From positions 1 through 7,076 of the forward strand of contig JAITAM010000029.1 in assembly GCA_031284085.1 (NCBI GenBank): a DNA stretch of 7,076 bases, written 5' to 3'. Source of the stretch: Spirochaetaceae bacterium (lineage in GTDB: Bacteria > Spirochaetota > Spirochaetia > Treponematales > Breznakiellaceae). Shown here one piece after another: positions 1 through 5,790 of the stretch (its first letter is position 1; every line of letters starts with the position of its first letter). A program made the position numbers and the translations under genes. The notes beneath the pieces are model-generated. The model was not told the origin of the DNA. It searched no databases and was given only the letters and a program-made list of their open reading frames with translations.

Positions 1-441
1 CTCCGCAACTTCTGCCAACGTTTCTTTTATGGTGTGTCGGAGATTGTAACTGAGGCGCAGCTTTTAAGCATGGGTTTACGCACCCGCGACAAGAGCCGGA
101 CGCCCCACGGCAAGCCGCAATGGCGAGTGGGGATTGAGATTGAGCCAAGCAAGACTCGGACGCACACAATCCGGTGGCACGTAGAGGGAAGCCACGCTCG
201 TGCGACGCCGGACGACTGCAACGGATGGGTTTTGGTTTACAAGGTGCTTGAAGCCGGCGAGACCCCTTCGCATGACGGAGAGGAGATGGGGCATAGCCAA
301 CTGGTAACGCGCAATCCCTACGTGGTCGAACACAAAAGCGGGGACGAGGGGAAGCGGATAGCTTATTGCGGGGCCTTTCAGTCGAAGAGCCGGGGGCTTT
401 TAGGCGGCTGGGAGCAAGTAGTAGTAGGTGTGTTGTCGTGA
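1..441 (+). CDS. Hypothetical protein, C-terminal part (left-edge partial), Fn3-like tail
   Basis: The reading frame is open from the first base to the TGA at 439-441, giving at least 146 residues, so the true start lies outside the window. A GTG at 34 could be an internal start, but the frame upstream of it (LRNFCQRFFYG) remains coding-like. From memory, the pattern (a helical end with LRxF, then MGLxxRxKxRTP, then a beta-rich domain ending GGWEQVVVGVLS) resembles a family of Spirochaete/Bacteroidetes hypothetical proteins with a helical N-terminal domain and a fibronectin-III-like C-terminal domain. The usual family ending GPWSEI..AIIP corresponds to GGWEQVVVGVLS here. No catalytic motif is visible. 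The frame is distinctly more GC-rich (62% in one 60-base line counted) than the HEAT-like genes (about 43%), which may indicate transfer. Coding is likely; family is moderate; function unknown. Confidence 0.6.
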   Translation, partial: LRNFCQRFFYGVSEIVTEAQLLSMGLRTRDKSRTPHGKPQWRVGIEIEPSKTRTHTIRWHVEGSHARATPDDCNGWVLVYKVLEAGETPSHDGEEMGHSQLVTRNPYVVEHKSGDEGKRIAYCGAFQSKSRGLLGGWEQVVVGVLS

Positions 442-583
442 GCGGAACAGGCGGGGCTGCTACGCGGCCTTGCCGTATACCGCCGGAAGAGTGGAGTTGA
501 GAGTTATGCGAAATGCTGCATTGACATTTTTAGGTTGATATAGGCCGGAGTCCAAGACTGTTTTACAGAGCCTTTGCGCAGCT

Positions 584-597
584 GCCTGCTATCAGGC
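584..597. repeat. Stem-loop GCCTG-CTAT-CAGGC
   Basis: A 5-bp stem GCCTG/CAGGC with loop CTAT is followed by AAAAA. The same stem followed by AAAA recurs at 674-687. It forms the left part of dispersed-repeat copy 1. The stem is short, so function is uncertain. Confidence 0.4.
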
Positions 598-645
598 AAA
601 AACCGTACACCTCTCCTGTTACAAGAACCTTTGAAACAGCCTGTG
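593..645 (+). repeat. Dispersed intergenic repeat, copy 1
   Basis: CAGGCAAAAACCGTA followed by CTTTGAAACAGCCTG aligns, with small gaps, to CAGGTAAAAAGCCGTA...GCTTTGAAACAGCC at 6893-6950. An octamer CCGGAGTC precedes both copies (545-552 and 6823-6830), so the unit may be about 100-130 bases long and indel-rich. A third, shorter copy lies on the minus strand at 2481-2510. All copies are intergenic and no long ORF fits them. The gene-free interval 442-701 otherwise holds only the stem-loops at 584-597 and 674-687. I see no RNA gene in it. Confidence 0.6.
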
Positions 646-673
646 GCTGAGACCTCTAACCCAAAATAGGCTG

Positions 674-687
674 GCCTGCTGGCAGGC
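674..687 (-). terminator. Stem-loop downstream of the lipoprotein gene, possible weak terminator
   Basis: The palindrome GCCTGCTGGCAGGC lies 15-28 bases past the lipoprotein stop on the minus strand. In that direction it is followed by CAGCCTATTTTGG, which has only a four-base T run. It may end the barrel/lipoprotein transcript weakly. It may equally be just a component of the repeat family, since the same stem occurs at 584-597 and GCCTGCTGGC recurs beside copy 2 near 2461. Confidence 0.3.
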
Positions 688-701
688 AAAAGAGAGAAAC
701 T

Positions 702-1754
702 TTATTTGCTTTCTGCATTCCATTGCCACCCTTCGGAACGCTCACGGTAAGACCATAAACCATTCTGAAGCGGCGCAGCAAAAAGAATAGCGTCCCCCGC
801 TTGAAAAAGCCCCATAACCGGATACAAACCAAGACCTGTTTCAAATCGTTCAAAGGTATCGCTACCTTCTAACGTTGTCGAATCTGCTTTGCCGGGCATT
901 TGTAATGTCTCCGGATTAGACAAAGAACCGTCCGCAGCAAGCGGTATCTCTCTATAGCCGTCTACCGAGCTGGAACTGACCCCTAAAAGGAGAAACTTAT
1001 TGCCATTCCCTTCCCACAGCGCCATAGCGCCGGTAAATGTTACATCAAAGGTCTTTTGATCAAAAGTGGTGGGGGAAGCTATTGTATTGTACAACAATCC
1101 AGTACTGCTTACCGCAGCGATTGTTGTATCTTCAAGGGCGATAATTCCTCTCATGGTAAGGGAAGAAGCCTCGTTCAGAAGAACAAACGAGGAGTCGTAA
1201 CAGAGGATGCCTTTCCCTGCTGTGGAAAGGTAGTAATTGGTACCGTCTGTCGCCGCTCCGGTAAGTAGCGCAGTCTCGGACTGCAATAGAGCTACCGTCC
1301 CATCTTTTTCGTAGGAGATGGCGAATTCTTCGGACGATCCGGACTTGGTTCTTGAGGCAATAAATACGGTATCGCCCGCACCGTATATGGCTTGTATATC
1401 ACCAGAAATGGATAGATCTGTCCAGTTTGATAAGTCTGTCGTTTTCCACACTTTCAATGACCCAATTTCTCCGGCAAGAACGTACAAAGCAGTATCAGTT
1501 GCCGCAAGTTGATGAAGGCGTCCTGATACCTTTCCTTTACTAAGTTCTGTCCAGTTTCCATTATTATACTGATGGATCACGGCGCCACCTTTACTAATCA
1601 CGTATAATACTGCGCCTTTCATCACGGCGCTTGGAAATCCTTCAATACGCGGCTTTAAGGGCGTAACTTCAAGGGAAATAGTAAAGAAGATAGGGTCTTG
1701 ATTACACGAGGAAAGCACGACTGCGATTAAGATAAAAATAAGAGTGTTTTTCAT
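702..1754 (-). CDS. Beta-propeller-like lipoprotein
   Basis: This is a 350-residue protein with a type II signal: MKNT, a hydrophobic run (5-14), and lipobox L-S-S-C with the lipidated cysteine at 17. The mature part is beta-rich, with recurring short strands and turns such as NGNWTEL (65-71), ALYVLAG (89-95), KVWKTTDLSNWTDL (101-114), and an end with NGLWSYR and WQWN. This spacing fits a Kelch/sialidase-type beta-propeller, although no canonical blade motif is strong enough to name a family. It is likely anchored in the spirochaetal envelope, at the periplasmic or outer surface. It is the second gene of an operon with the barrel gene. Its ATG is preceded by AGAGGA six bases away, and that Shine-Dalgarno overlaps the upstream TAG. 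No symbol recognised; binding partner unknown. Confidence 0.85.
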   Translation of the reverse strand: MKNTLIFILIAVVLSSCNQDPIFFTISLEVTPLKPRIEGFPSAVMKGAVLYVISKGGAVIHQYNNGNWTELSKGKVSGRLHQLAATDTALYVLAGEIGSLKVWKTTDLSNWTDLSISGDIQAIYGAGDTVFIASRTKSGSSEEFAISYEKDGTVALLQSETALLTGAATDGTNYYLSTAGKGILCYDSSFVLLNEASSLTMRGIIALEDTTIAAVSSTGLLYNTIASPTTFDQKTFDVTFTGAMALWEGNGNKFLLLGVSSSSVDGYREIPLAADGSLSNPETLQMPGKADSTTLEGSDTFERFETGLGLYPVMGLFQAGDAILFAAPLQNGLWSYRERSEGWQWNAESK

Positions 1755-1760
1755 AAAAGT

Positions 1761-1766
1761 TCCTCT
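1761..1766 (-). promoter_or_regulatory. Shine-Dalgarno overlapping the upstream stop codon
   Basis: On the minus strand, TAGAGGAACTTTT precedes the lipoprotein ATG. AGAGGA is the ribosome site, and its first two bases belong to the TAG stop (1765-1767) of the barrel gene. This fixes the lipoprotein start and suggests translational coupling. Confidence 0.75.
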
Positions 1767-2394
1767 AAAAATGATGGCGTACCGCCACGGTTACTTCAAA
1801 GAAATGACCGATTATATCTTTTTGGGTATTTGTCCCCCATTCAGGCACTAGCCACCAGCCGGTGTTTAGTCCAAGCGACCAATCCGGATGTATTCTGAAA
1901 AAAACGGAAGCCGAAGGTTTAACAAAAAAGCCGAAATATCTATTGTTTAGATGGCTTTGAGGGGCTATGCCGAGAGAGAGGCTCAAAGGTATTTCAAACC
2001 GGTCAAGAATCAGTTGATAGCCGACATGTGCGGTTATGGGAACGATGTAAAGCAGGTTTTCACCTTTGGTTCCTGCAAACATACCGCCTATTTCACCACC
2101 GACAAAGAAGTGGGAGGATAAAAAATAGTTATAGGCTATGGTTCCGGTGCCGCCGAGCATAACCTTGTTATCAACCACGCCGCCTTCGCCGGTAAAAAAC
2201 AAGGGAAACAGCACCCCTACATTTATCCCAATGGTTTGATCGCCTCGTGCATAGAGAAAAGGTCTATATTCCACCTCCGCCTCCACAGGAATTTCATTAT
2301 CTTCCTGAAAGGGTTCGTCTTCTTCCTGCGCCATGAGAGGCATGATAATTCCCAAGAGGAACAACACAACTATACATGAGTTTTTTTTCTGCAT
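1765..2394 (-). CDS. Outer-membrane beta-barrel protein (hypothetical)
   Basis: This is a 209-residue protein with a Sec signal peptide (MQKKN, hydrophobic 8-21, cleavage likely after MPLMA at 22), then an acidic linker (EEDEPFQEDNEIPVEAEVE). Next comes a series of amphipathic strands with aromatic girdles and glycine-rich turns (YARGDQTIGINVGVLFPLFF; YNYFLSSHFFVGGEIGGMF; FGFFVKPSASVFFRI). It ends FFEVTVAVRHHF with a terminal phenylalanine, as Bam-assembled outer-membrane proteins usually do. Length and strand count suit a small barrel of about eight strands, similar in size to OmpW/OmpX-like proteins, but no family signature is clear. Start support: AAGGAATGGAAG lies just before the ATG, with a sigma70-like promoter upstream. 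An A8 tract crosses codons 3-5. It leads a two-gene operon with the lipoprotein. Confidence 0.85.
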   Translation of the reverse strand: MQKKNSCIVVLFLLGIIMPLMAQEEDEPFQEDNEIPVEAEVEYRPFLYARGDQTIGINVGVLFPLFFTGEGGVVDNKVMLGGTGTIAYNYFLSSHFFVGGEIGGMFAGTKGENLLYIVPITAHVGYQLILDRFEIPLSLSLGIAPQSHLNNRYFGFFVKPSASVFFRIHPDWSLGLNTGWWLVPEWGTNTQKDIIGHFFEVTVAVRHHF

Positions 2395-2426
2395 ACTTCC
2401 ATTCCTTTATATTCCGGATGCTATTA

Positions 2427-2455
2427 AATATAGTGTAGCCGAGGTGAAAAATCAA
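2427..2455 (-). promoter_or_regulatory. Sigma70-like promoter for the barrel/lipoprotein operon
   Basis: On the minus strand, TTGATT (2455-2450), a 17-base spacer and TATATT (2432-2427) match the consensus at 4/6 and 5/6. The predicted transcript start near 2420 gives a leader of about 26 bases containing the Shine-Dalgarno. The -35 box directly abuts the repeat copy at 2456-2510. Confidence 0.6.
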
Positions 2456-2510
2456 GGCAGGCCAGCAGGCACAGGCACAGCCTGTTTCAAAGCTTCGGTA
2501 TTGTATCAAG
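2456..2510 (-). repeat. Dispersed intergenic repeat, copy 2 (minus strand)
   Basis: Read on the minus strand, the 30-base core 2510-2481 begins CTTGATACA and ends GAAGCTTTGAAACAGG. It matches 6917-6946 at 26 of 30 positions. It continues into GCCTGCTGGC, which also occurs at 674-683 next to copy 1. It sits immediately upstream of the barrel-operon -35 box, so it may influence that promoter. Confidence 0.6.
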
Positions 2511-2585
2511 ATTGGATTTCAAATAAAAATTGTGTCTGTTGTATATAAAATTACGAATACTATGACTTTCAAAGGGAGGGTTATA

Positions 2586-2601
2586 GGGGGGGGGGGGGGG
2601 G
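2586..2601. repeat. Homopolymeric poly-G tract (16 G), candidate phase-variation switch
   Basis: Sixteen consecutive G residues lie between the divergent barrel operon and the first HEAT-like gene. Such tracts slip during replication; in Treponema pallidum, poly-G tracts upstream of several envelope genes alter transcription (established knowledge). Relative to the plus-strand promoter, the tract lies 38 bases upstream of the -35 box. On the minus strand the C16 run is followed directly by TATAAC (2585-2580), a good -10 match without a good -35. That resembles promoters whose spacer is a variable homopolymer. Tract length may be unreliable in the assembly. Confidence 0.8.
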
Positions 2602-2639
2602 TAATGTTTTCATTTTTAATTTTTTCAAGAGAAATAGTC

Positions 2640-2667
2640 TTGACTCTATCAAAAAATAGTGTATTAT
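2640..2667 (+). promoter_or_regulatory. Leaderless-type promoter of HEAT-like gene 1
   Basis: TTGACT (2640-2645), a 16-base spacer and TATTAT (2662-2667) each match the sigma70 consensus at 5/6. Only seven bases separate the -10 box from the ATG at 2675, so transcription should start at or next to the A of the start codon. No Shine-Dalgarno is present between the box and the ATG, and none could be transcribed. Confidence 0.7.
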
Positions 2668-2674
2668 TACGTTT

Positions 2675-3892
2675 ATGAAAATACTACTATTATATATTTT
2701 ATTAAGTGTCGGCGTGGTTTCTGTCTCTGCAGTAGAAGACGTGCAGTTTTACACCACTCAATTTAACAATGCAAAGACGGTTGCCGATCAGCTTCTCGTT
2801 GTAAAAACGGTAGCGGCAAATTACAAAGAAGATCCTCAGGCTCTTCCTTTTAGTATCGCAGCATTGAAACGTCTTGTGGCGGAGATTCCTTCTCTTAGAA
2901 GTACTCGAGAAGTTGATATAGCAGCGGATATAGCATGGTATATCACGGAACTTATCATAAATCTTGGCTCTGAAGAGGTCGCGGCTGATCCAATGGTGGG
3001 CTATAACCTTTGGCAAACGATAAAAACATTTTCAAATCCTTTGGTGAAAGCCAACGCCATTATGGCTTGGGGGGTCATAAAAGATTATAGATATTTTAAC
3101 GAGGTGGTGCAGCTCCTAGATGACCTCAATACGACGCGCCCTCTTGGTAAGGCGGCGCAGTTAGCTGCGGATCGCATAGCTTTCGGGGCCGTTATCGCCC
3201 TTGAGTCCTATGGGAGTCCTCAAGGATACTTGCCGGTATTTTTTGCCGGTAACGGCTGGTATACCGGTTGGGTAAGAAAGCGGGCTGCCGAGGCTTTGCC
3301 GGTTATTCTTGCGGACCCGACAGAAGCATTACTGCTTGTTATACAGAACAAAAAGTATAGTCTTGTCCAAAAGAATCAGGCATTGCAGGCTATGGATAAA
3401 TCTACTCTTCCCGATGAAATAAAATCGCAGGCTGCCGTTGCAGCTCTTTTTGAAGGATGGTTTACAGACCCTCAAACCAAAGTAGAGTTGATAGAGCTGC
3501 GCAAACATGCCCTTGATATGCTCAACCGTTACGCTGTGCCTGATGATACAGCGGCGCTTTATGGGACTAGGAACACAGTTCTTTGGCTTTTGGATCGTTC
3601 ATACCGTCATGGTGCTGACGATCGAGAGCAGAGAGGAGCAATCGCTGCGCTGGGAGTTATAGCCAGCGATGCAAGTATAAAACAACTGGGAAGCTACCTT
3701 GATGAAATTGACGACCGGCTGCAGCGCGGCAATCTTACAAAGACTGATGAGCGCTACGCACGGGATATTATCCTTGCTATAGGAAGCAGCGCTAATTCTG
3801 TTGTTAAAACGACACTTTTATACTCTTCGAATCTTGATTGGTCGGCAAGTGTACATCAGCTGCTTAACGAAACATTAAAACAATTACAGTAA
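2675..3892 (+). CDS. Secreted HEAT-like alpha-solenoid protein, tandem copy 1
   Basis: This 405-residue protein has a Sec signal peptide (MKILLLYILLSVGVVSVSA, cleavage likely after A19, then VEDVQFYT). The rest is almost wholly helical, with paired amphipathic helices typical of HEAT/ARM solenoids: about 118-150 (KANAIMAWGVIKD), 155-190 (AADRIAFGAVIALESYG), 198-227 (VRKRAAEALPVI), 272-290 and 313-332 (GADDREQRGAIAAL). The C-terminal third carries the pair's most conserved blocks: 346-356 (DDRLQRGNLTK) and 358-370 (DERYARDIILAIG). No lipobox or membrane anchor is seen, so a periplasmic scaffold or protein-binding role is inferred. The next gene is a clear paralogue of the same length. The start is set by the signal peptide, the promoter and homology to the paralogue. 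No symbol recognised; function unknown. Confidence 0.88.
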   Translation: MKILLLYILLSVGVVSVSAVEDVQFYTTQFNNAKTVADQLLVVKTVAANYKEDPQALPFSIAALKRLVAEIPSLRSTREVDIAADIAWYITELIINLGSEEVAADPMVGYNLWQTIKTFSNPLVKANAIMAWGVIKDYRYFNEVVQLLDDLNTTRPLGKAAQLAADRIAFGAVIALESYGSPQGYLPVFFAGNGWYTGWVRKRAAEALPVILADPTEALLLVIQNKKYSLVQKNQALQAMDKSTLPDEIKSQAAVAALFEGWFTDPQTKVELIELRKHALDMLNRYAVPDDTAALYGTRNTVLWLLDRSYRHGADDREQRGAIAALGVIASDASIKQLGSYLDEIDDRLQRGNLTKTDERYARDIILAIGSSANSVVKTTLLYSSNLDWSASVHQLLNETLKQLQ

Positions 3893-3924
3893 AAGCTGAA
3901 AAGAGGGCTAGCATAAAATCTTCA

Positions 3925-3965
3925 GGCCATGACTTTAATTCTTTAGGCCGTGGCCTAATTCTTAA
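3925..3965 (+). repeat. Adjacent imperfect direct repeat between the HEAT-like genes, with hairpin
   Basis: Two adjacent units, 3925-3945 (GGCCATGACT...AATTCTTTA) and 3946-3965 (GGCCGTGGCCTAATTCTTAA), match at about 16 of 21 positions. The junction also forms a hairpin, TTAGGC-CGTG-GCCTAA (core 3943-3958). An alternative pairing AGGCCATG/CGTGGCCT is possible. What follows is TTCTTAAAAC, poor in T, so terminator activity for copy 1 would be weak. Confidence 0.5.
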
Positions 3966-4039
3966 AACAAATAACTATAGAGCATATCTACCTCCGACAG
4001 ATCGCAAAAAAATAATGCAGGCAAATACACATAATCTAA

Positions 4040-4068
4040 TTGCAAAATCATTCATAGTGGTATATCAT
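4040..4068 (+). promoter_or_regulatory. Leaderless-type promoter of HEAT-like gene 2
   Basis: TTGCAA (4040-4045), a 17-base spacer and TATCAT (4063-4068) match the consensus at 4/6 and 5/6. Six bases (ACATTT) then lead to the ATG at 4075. The layout mirrors the copy 1 promoter: the distance from the first base of the -35 box to the ATG is 35 bases in both. No Shine-Dalgarno is present. Confidence 0.55.
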
Positions 4069-4074
4069 ACATTT

Positions 4075-5292
4075 ATGAAACGATATATTATATGCTTTTT
4101 ATTAAGCGTCAGTATGCTGTCTGTGTATGCTGTTGAAGATCTACAGTTTTATACCGGTCAGTATAGCAATGCAAAGACGGTTGCCGATCAACTTCTTGTT
4201 GTAAAAACCGTAGCAGAAAACTACGGAGAAGATGCTGAGGCTTTCACTTTTAGCACCACAGCTCTTAAACGTCTTCTTCAAGAATATCCTAACCTCAAGA
4301 CTATTCGAGAAGTAGATATTGCAACAGATATAGCGTGGTATCTTACGGAGCTTATCGTATCTTTAGGCGCTGACAATGCGTCTGCGGATTCAACTGTGAG
4401 CTACAGTCTCTGGCAGACGATAAAAACGTTTTCCAGCCCGTTCGTAAAAGTCAATGCTATCATAGGCTTAGGGGTAATAAAAGATCAGAAGTATTTTCCC
4501 AACGTAGTACAGATTCTAAAAGACTGTACTACGGTACGTCCCTATGATAAAGCGGAGCAACTGGCTTTTGAGCGCATAGCTTTTGCGGCTATTACCGCTC
4601 TTGAGTCCTATGCGAACCCTCAAGGGTACTTGCCGGTACTTTTTGCCAGCCACGCATGGTATACAGGCTGGGTAAAAAAGCAGGCTGCCGAGTCTTTACC
4701 GGTCATTCTTGCTGATCCAACAGAAGCATTGACCCTTGTTATAGAAGGCCATGCGTATAGCTTTGCCCAGAAGAATATCGCATTGCAAACTTTGGATGAA
4801 TCGGCTCTTTCCAATGAAATAAAATCGCAGGGTGCTGTTGCGGCTCTTTTTGAAGGGTGGTTTGCAGTCCCTCAAAAAGATAGAGAGTTGATAGAGTTGC
4901 GCAAACACGCCGTTGATATGATCAGTCGCTACGGTGTAGCTGACGATACAGTACCGCTTTTTGAGACAAAAAACATTAGCGTTCTCTGGCTTTTGGACCA
5001 TTCATACCGTTACGGTGCTGACGATCGAGAACAAAGAGGAGCAATCGCCGCTCTTGCAACTATAGCTACAGATGCGAGTACAAAACAACTGGCGAGATAT
5101 CTTAATGAAATTAACGATCGGTTACAACGCGGCAATCTTACAAAGGTTGATGAACGCTACGCGCGAGATATTATCCTTGCTATAGGAATCAGCGCCAATT
5201 CTTCTGCTAGAGCTGCAGTCTTACATTCGTTGACCCTTGATTGGTCAAGAAATGTACATCAGTTACTTAACGAAACGTTAAAACAATTATAG
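4075..5292 (+). CDS. Secreted HEAT-like alpha-solenoid protein, tandem copy 2
   Basis: This 405-residue paralogue of the preceding gene is about two-thirds identical (40 of the first 60 residues by eye), with one inserted residue near 300 and one residue fewer at the end. The signal peptide is MKRYIICFLLSVSMLSVYA, followed by VEDLQFYTGQ. Helical HEAT-like units match copy 1 throughout, and the blocks GADDREQRGAIAAL, NDRLQRGNLTK and DERYARDIILAIG are retained. The frame is also open from an ATG at 4015, but that start would add 20 residues before the signal peptide, would read through the promoter and has no counterpart in copy 1, so 4075 is chosen. It probably acts in the periplasm. Separate promoters suggest that the two copies can be expressed independently. 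Function unknown. Confidence 0.87.
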   Translation: MKRYIICFLLSVSMLSVYAVEDLQFYTGQYSNAKTVADQLLVVKTVAENYGEDAEAFTFSTTALKRLLQEYPNLKTIREVDIATDIAWYLTELIVSLGADNASADSTVSYSLWQTIKTFSSPFVKVNAIIGLGVIKDQKYFPNVVQILKDCTTVRPYDKAEQLAFERIAFAAITALESYANPQGYLPVLFASHAWYTGWVKKQAAESLPVILADPTEALTLVIEGHAYSFAQKNIALQTLDESALSNEIKSQGAVAALFEGWFAVPQKDRELIELRKHAVDMISRYGVADDTVPLFETKNISVLWLLDHSYRYGADDREQRGAIAALATIATDASTKQLARYLNEINDRLQRGNLTKVDERYARDIILAIGISANSSARAAVLHSLTLDWSRNVHQLLNETLKQL

Positions 5293-5336
5293 TAAAATAA
5301 AAAAGAATGAGGGAGGATTATCTCCTCCCTCATTCT
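5293..5336 (-). terminator. Intrinsic terminator of the ptsN-like gene
   Basis: A perfect 14-bp stem (5304-5317 with 5323-5336, core GAATGAGGGAGGA) has a five-base loop. In the minus direction it is followed by TTTTTTATTTTA, a classic intrinsic terminator. It begins one base past the stop of the EIIA gene. The same hairpin lies 11 bases after the stop of HEAT-like copy 2 on the plus strand but lacks a T tract there, so it serves that gene weakly at best. Confidence 0.88.
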
Positions 5337-5337
5337 C

Positions 5338-5784
5338 CTACTCTGATAGTATTTGCAACACTGCTTGCGGTGATTCGGCAACAAGCATTTCTGCACGTTT
5401 TTCTGCACTCTTAAAGAGCAAACTGACTTCCGCGAGAAATTGTAGGTGGGGACCTGTTTTTTCAATAGGTGATAATGTCATAATAAAAATACGGCATGGT
5501 TTCTGATCTATCGAATCAAAATCTACTGGATTATCAGAAATCCCTATACAGGCAACTAAGTCTTTAATAGCACTAGTTTTGCCATGTGGTAATGCAATGC
5601 CATGCTTCATGCCGGTTGACATTTTCTGCTCACGCTCCATCACCGCAGCCAGAGCTGATGCACGATCCTGGATTTGATGCGCTGCAACAAGTACGTTCAG
5701 CAGCTCCTCGATTATAGCCTCTTTAGTCGTCCCTTTAAGATGGAGGCTTATGGTGTCTTTTGACAGTATAGTCTTAATATTCAT
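5338..5784 (-). CDS. ptsN: PTS EIIA domain protein (fructose/nitrogen-regulatory type, PtsN-like)
   Basis: This 148-residue protein is a single EIIA type-2 domain, about the normal length of PtsN. The phosphorylation motif STGMKHGIALPHGK lies at 56-69, with the predicted phospho-accepting histidine at 67 in PHGK. The C-terminal part (DFDSIDQKPCRIFIMTLSP, then HLQFLAEVSLLF) is typical of the family. In the PTS, EIIA takes phosphate from HPr. Stand-alone PtsN proteins have no transport partner and act as phosphorylation-dependent regulators in the cytoplasm. Treponemes are known to carry HPr and PtsN homologues without a full sugar permease (established knowledge, from memory). No EIIB or EIIC gene lies nearby, which supports a regulatory role. 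It is monocistronic, with its own promoter and terminator, and has no Shine-Dalgarno. The symbol is by family; a fructose-type EIIA is the alternative. Confidence 0.85.
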   Translation of the reverse strand: MNIKTILSKDTISLHLKGTTKEAIIEELLNVLVAAHQIQDRASALAAVMEREQKMSTGMKHGIALPHGKTSAIKDLVACIGISDNPVDFDSIDQKPCRIFIMTLSPIEKTGPHLQFLAEVSLLFKSAEKRAEMLVAESPQAVLQILSE

Positions 5785-5790
5785 ACTATT

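Noticed and set aside
442..500. GC-rich palindromic bits after the left-edge gene as a terminator
   Set aside because: The best stem is only CGGC/GCCG with no T tract.
521..545. TTGACA ... TATAGG as a plus-strand promoter
   Set aside because: The spacer is only 12 bases and no plus-strand gene follows.
1056..1512. Plus-strand open frames opposite the lipoprotein gene
   Set aside because: They lie wholly inside a well-supported minus-strand gene and show no signal, motif or ribosome site.
2297..2548. Open frames on both strands over the start of the barrel gene and its promoter
   Set aside because: They overlap the barrel signal peptide, promoter and repeat copy 2, and have no ribosome site or recognisable protein.
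2579..2607. Plus-strand promoter with the G16 tract as spacer (GGTTAT-17-TAATGT)
   Set aside because: Both boxes match the consensus poorly; the TTGACT-16-TATTAT promoter at 2640-2667 is far better.
2702..3016. 104-codon minus-strand open frame opposite HEAT-like copy 1
   Set aside because: It is the antisense shadow of a conserved gene, with basic, cysteine-rich low-quality protein and no support.
4015..4074. Longer start for HEAT-like copy 2, adding 20 residues
   Set aside because: It would bury the signal peptide, overlap the promoter, and has no equivalent in copy 1; ATG 4075 aligns exactly with the copy 1 start.
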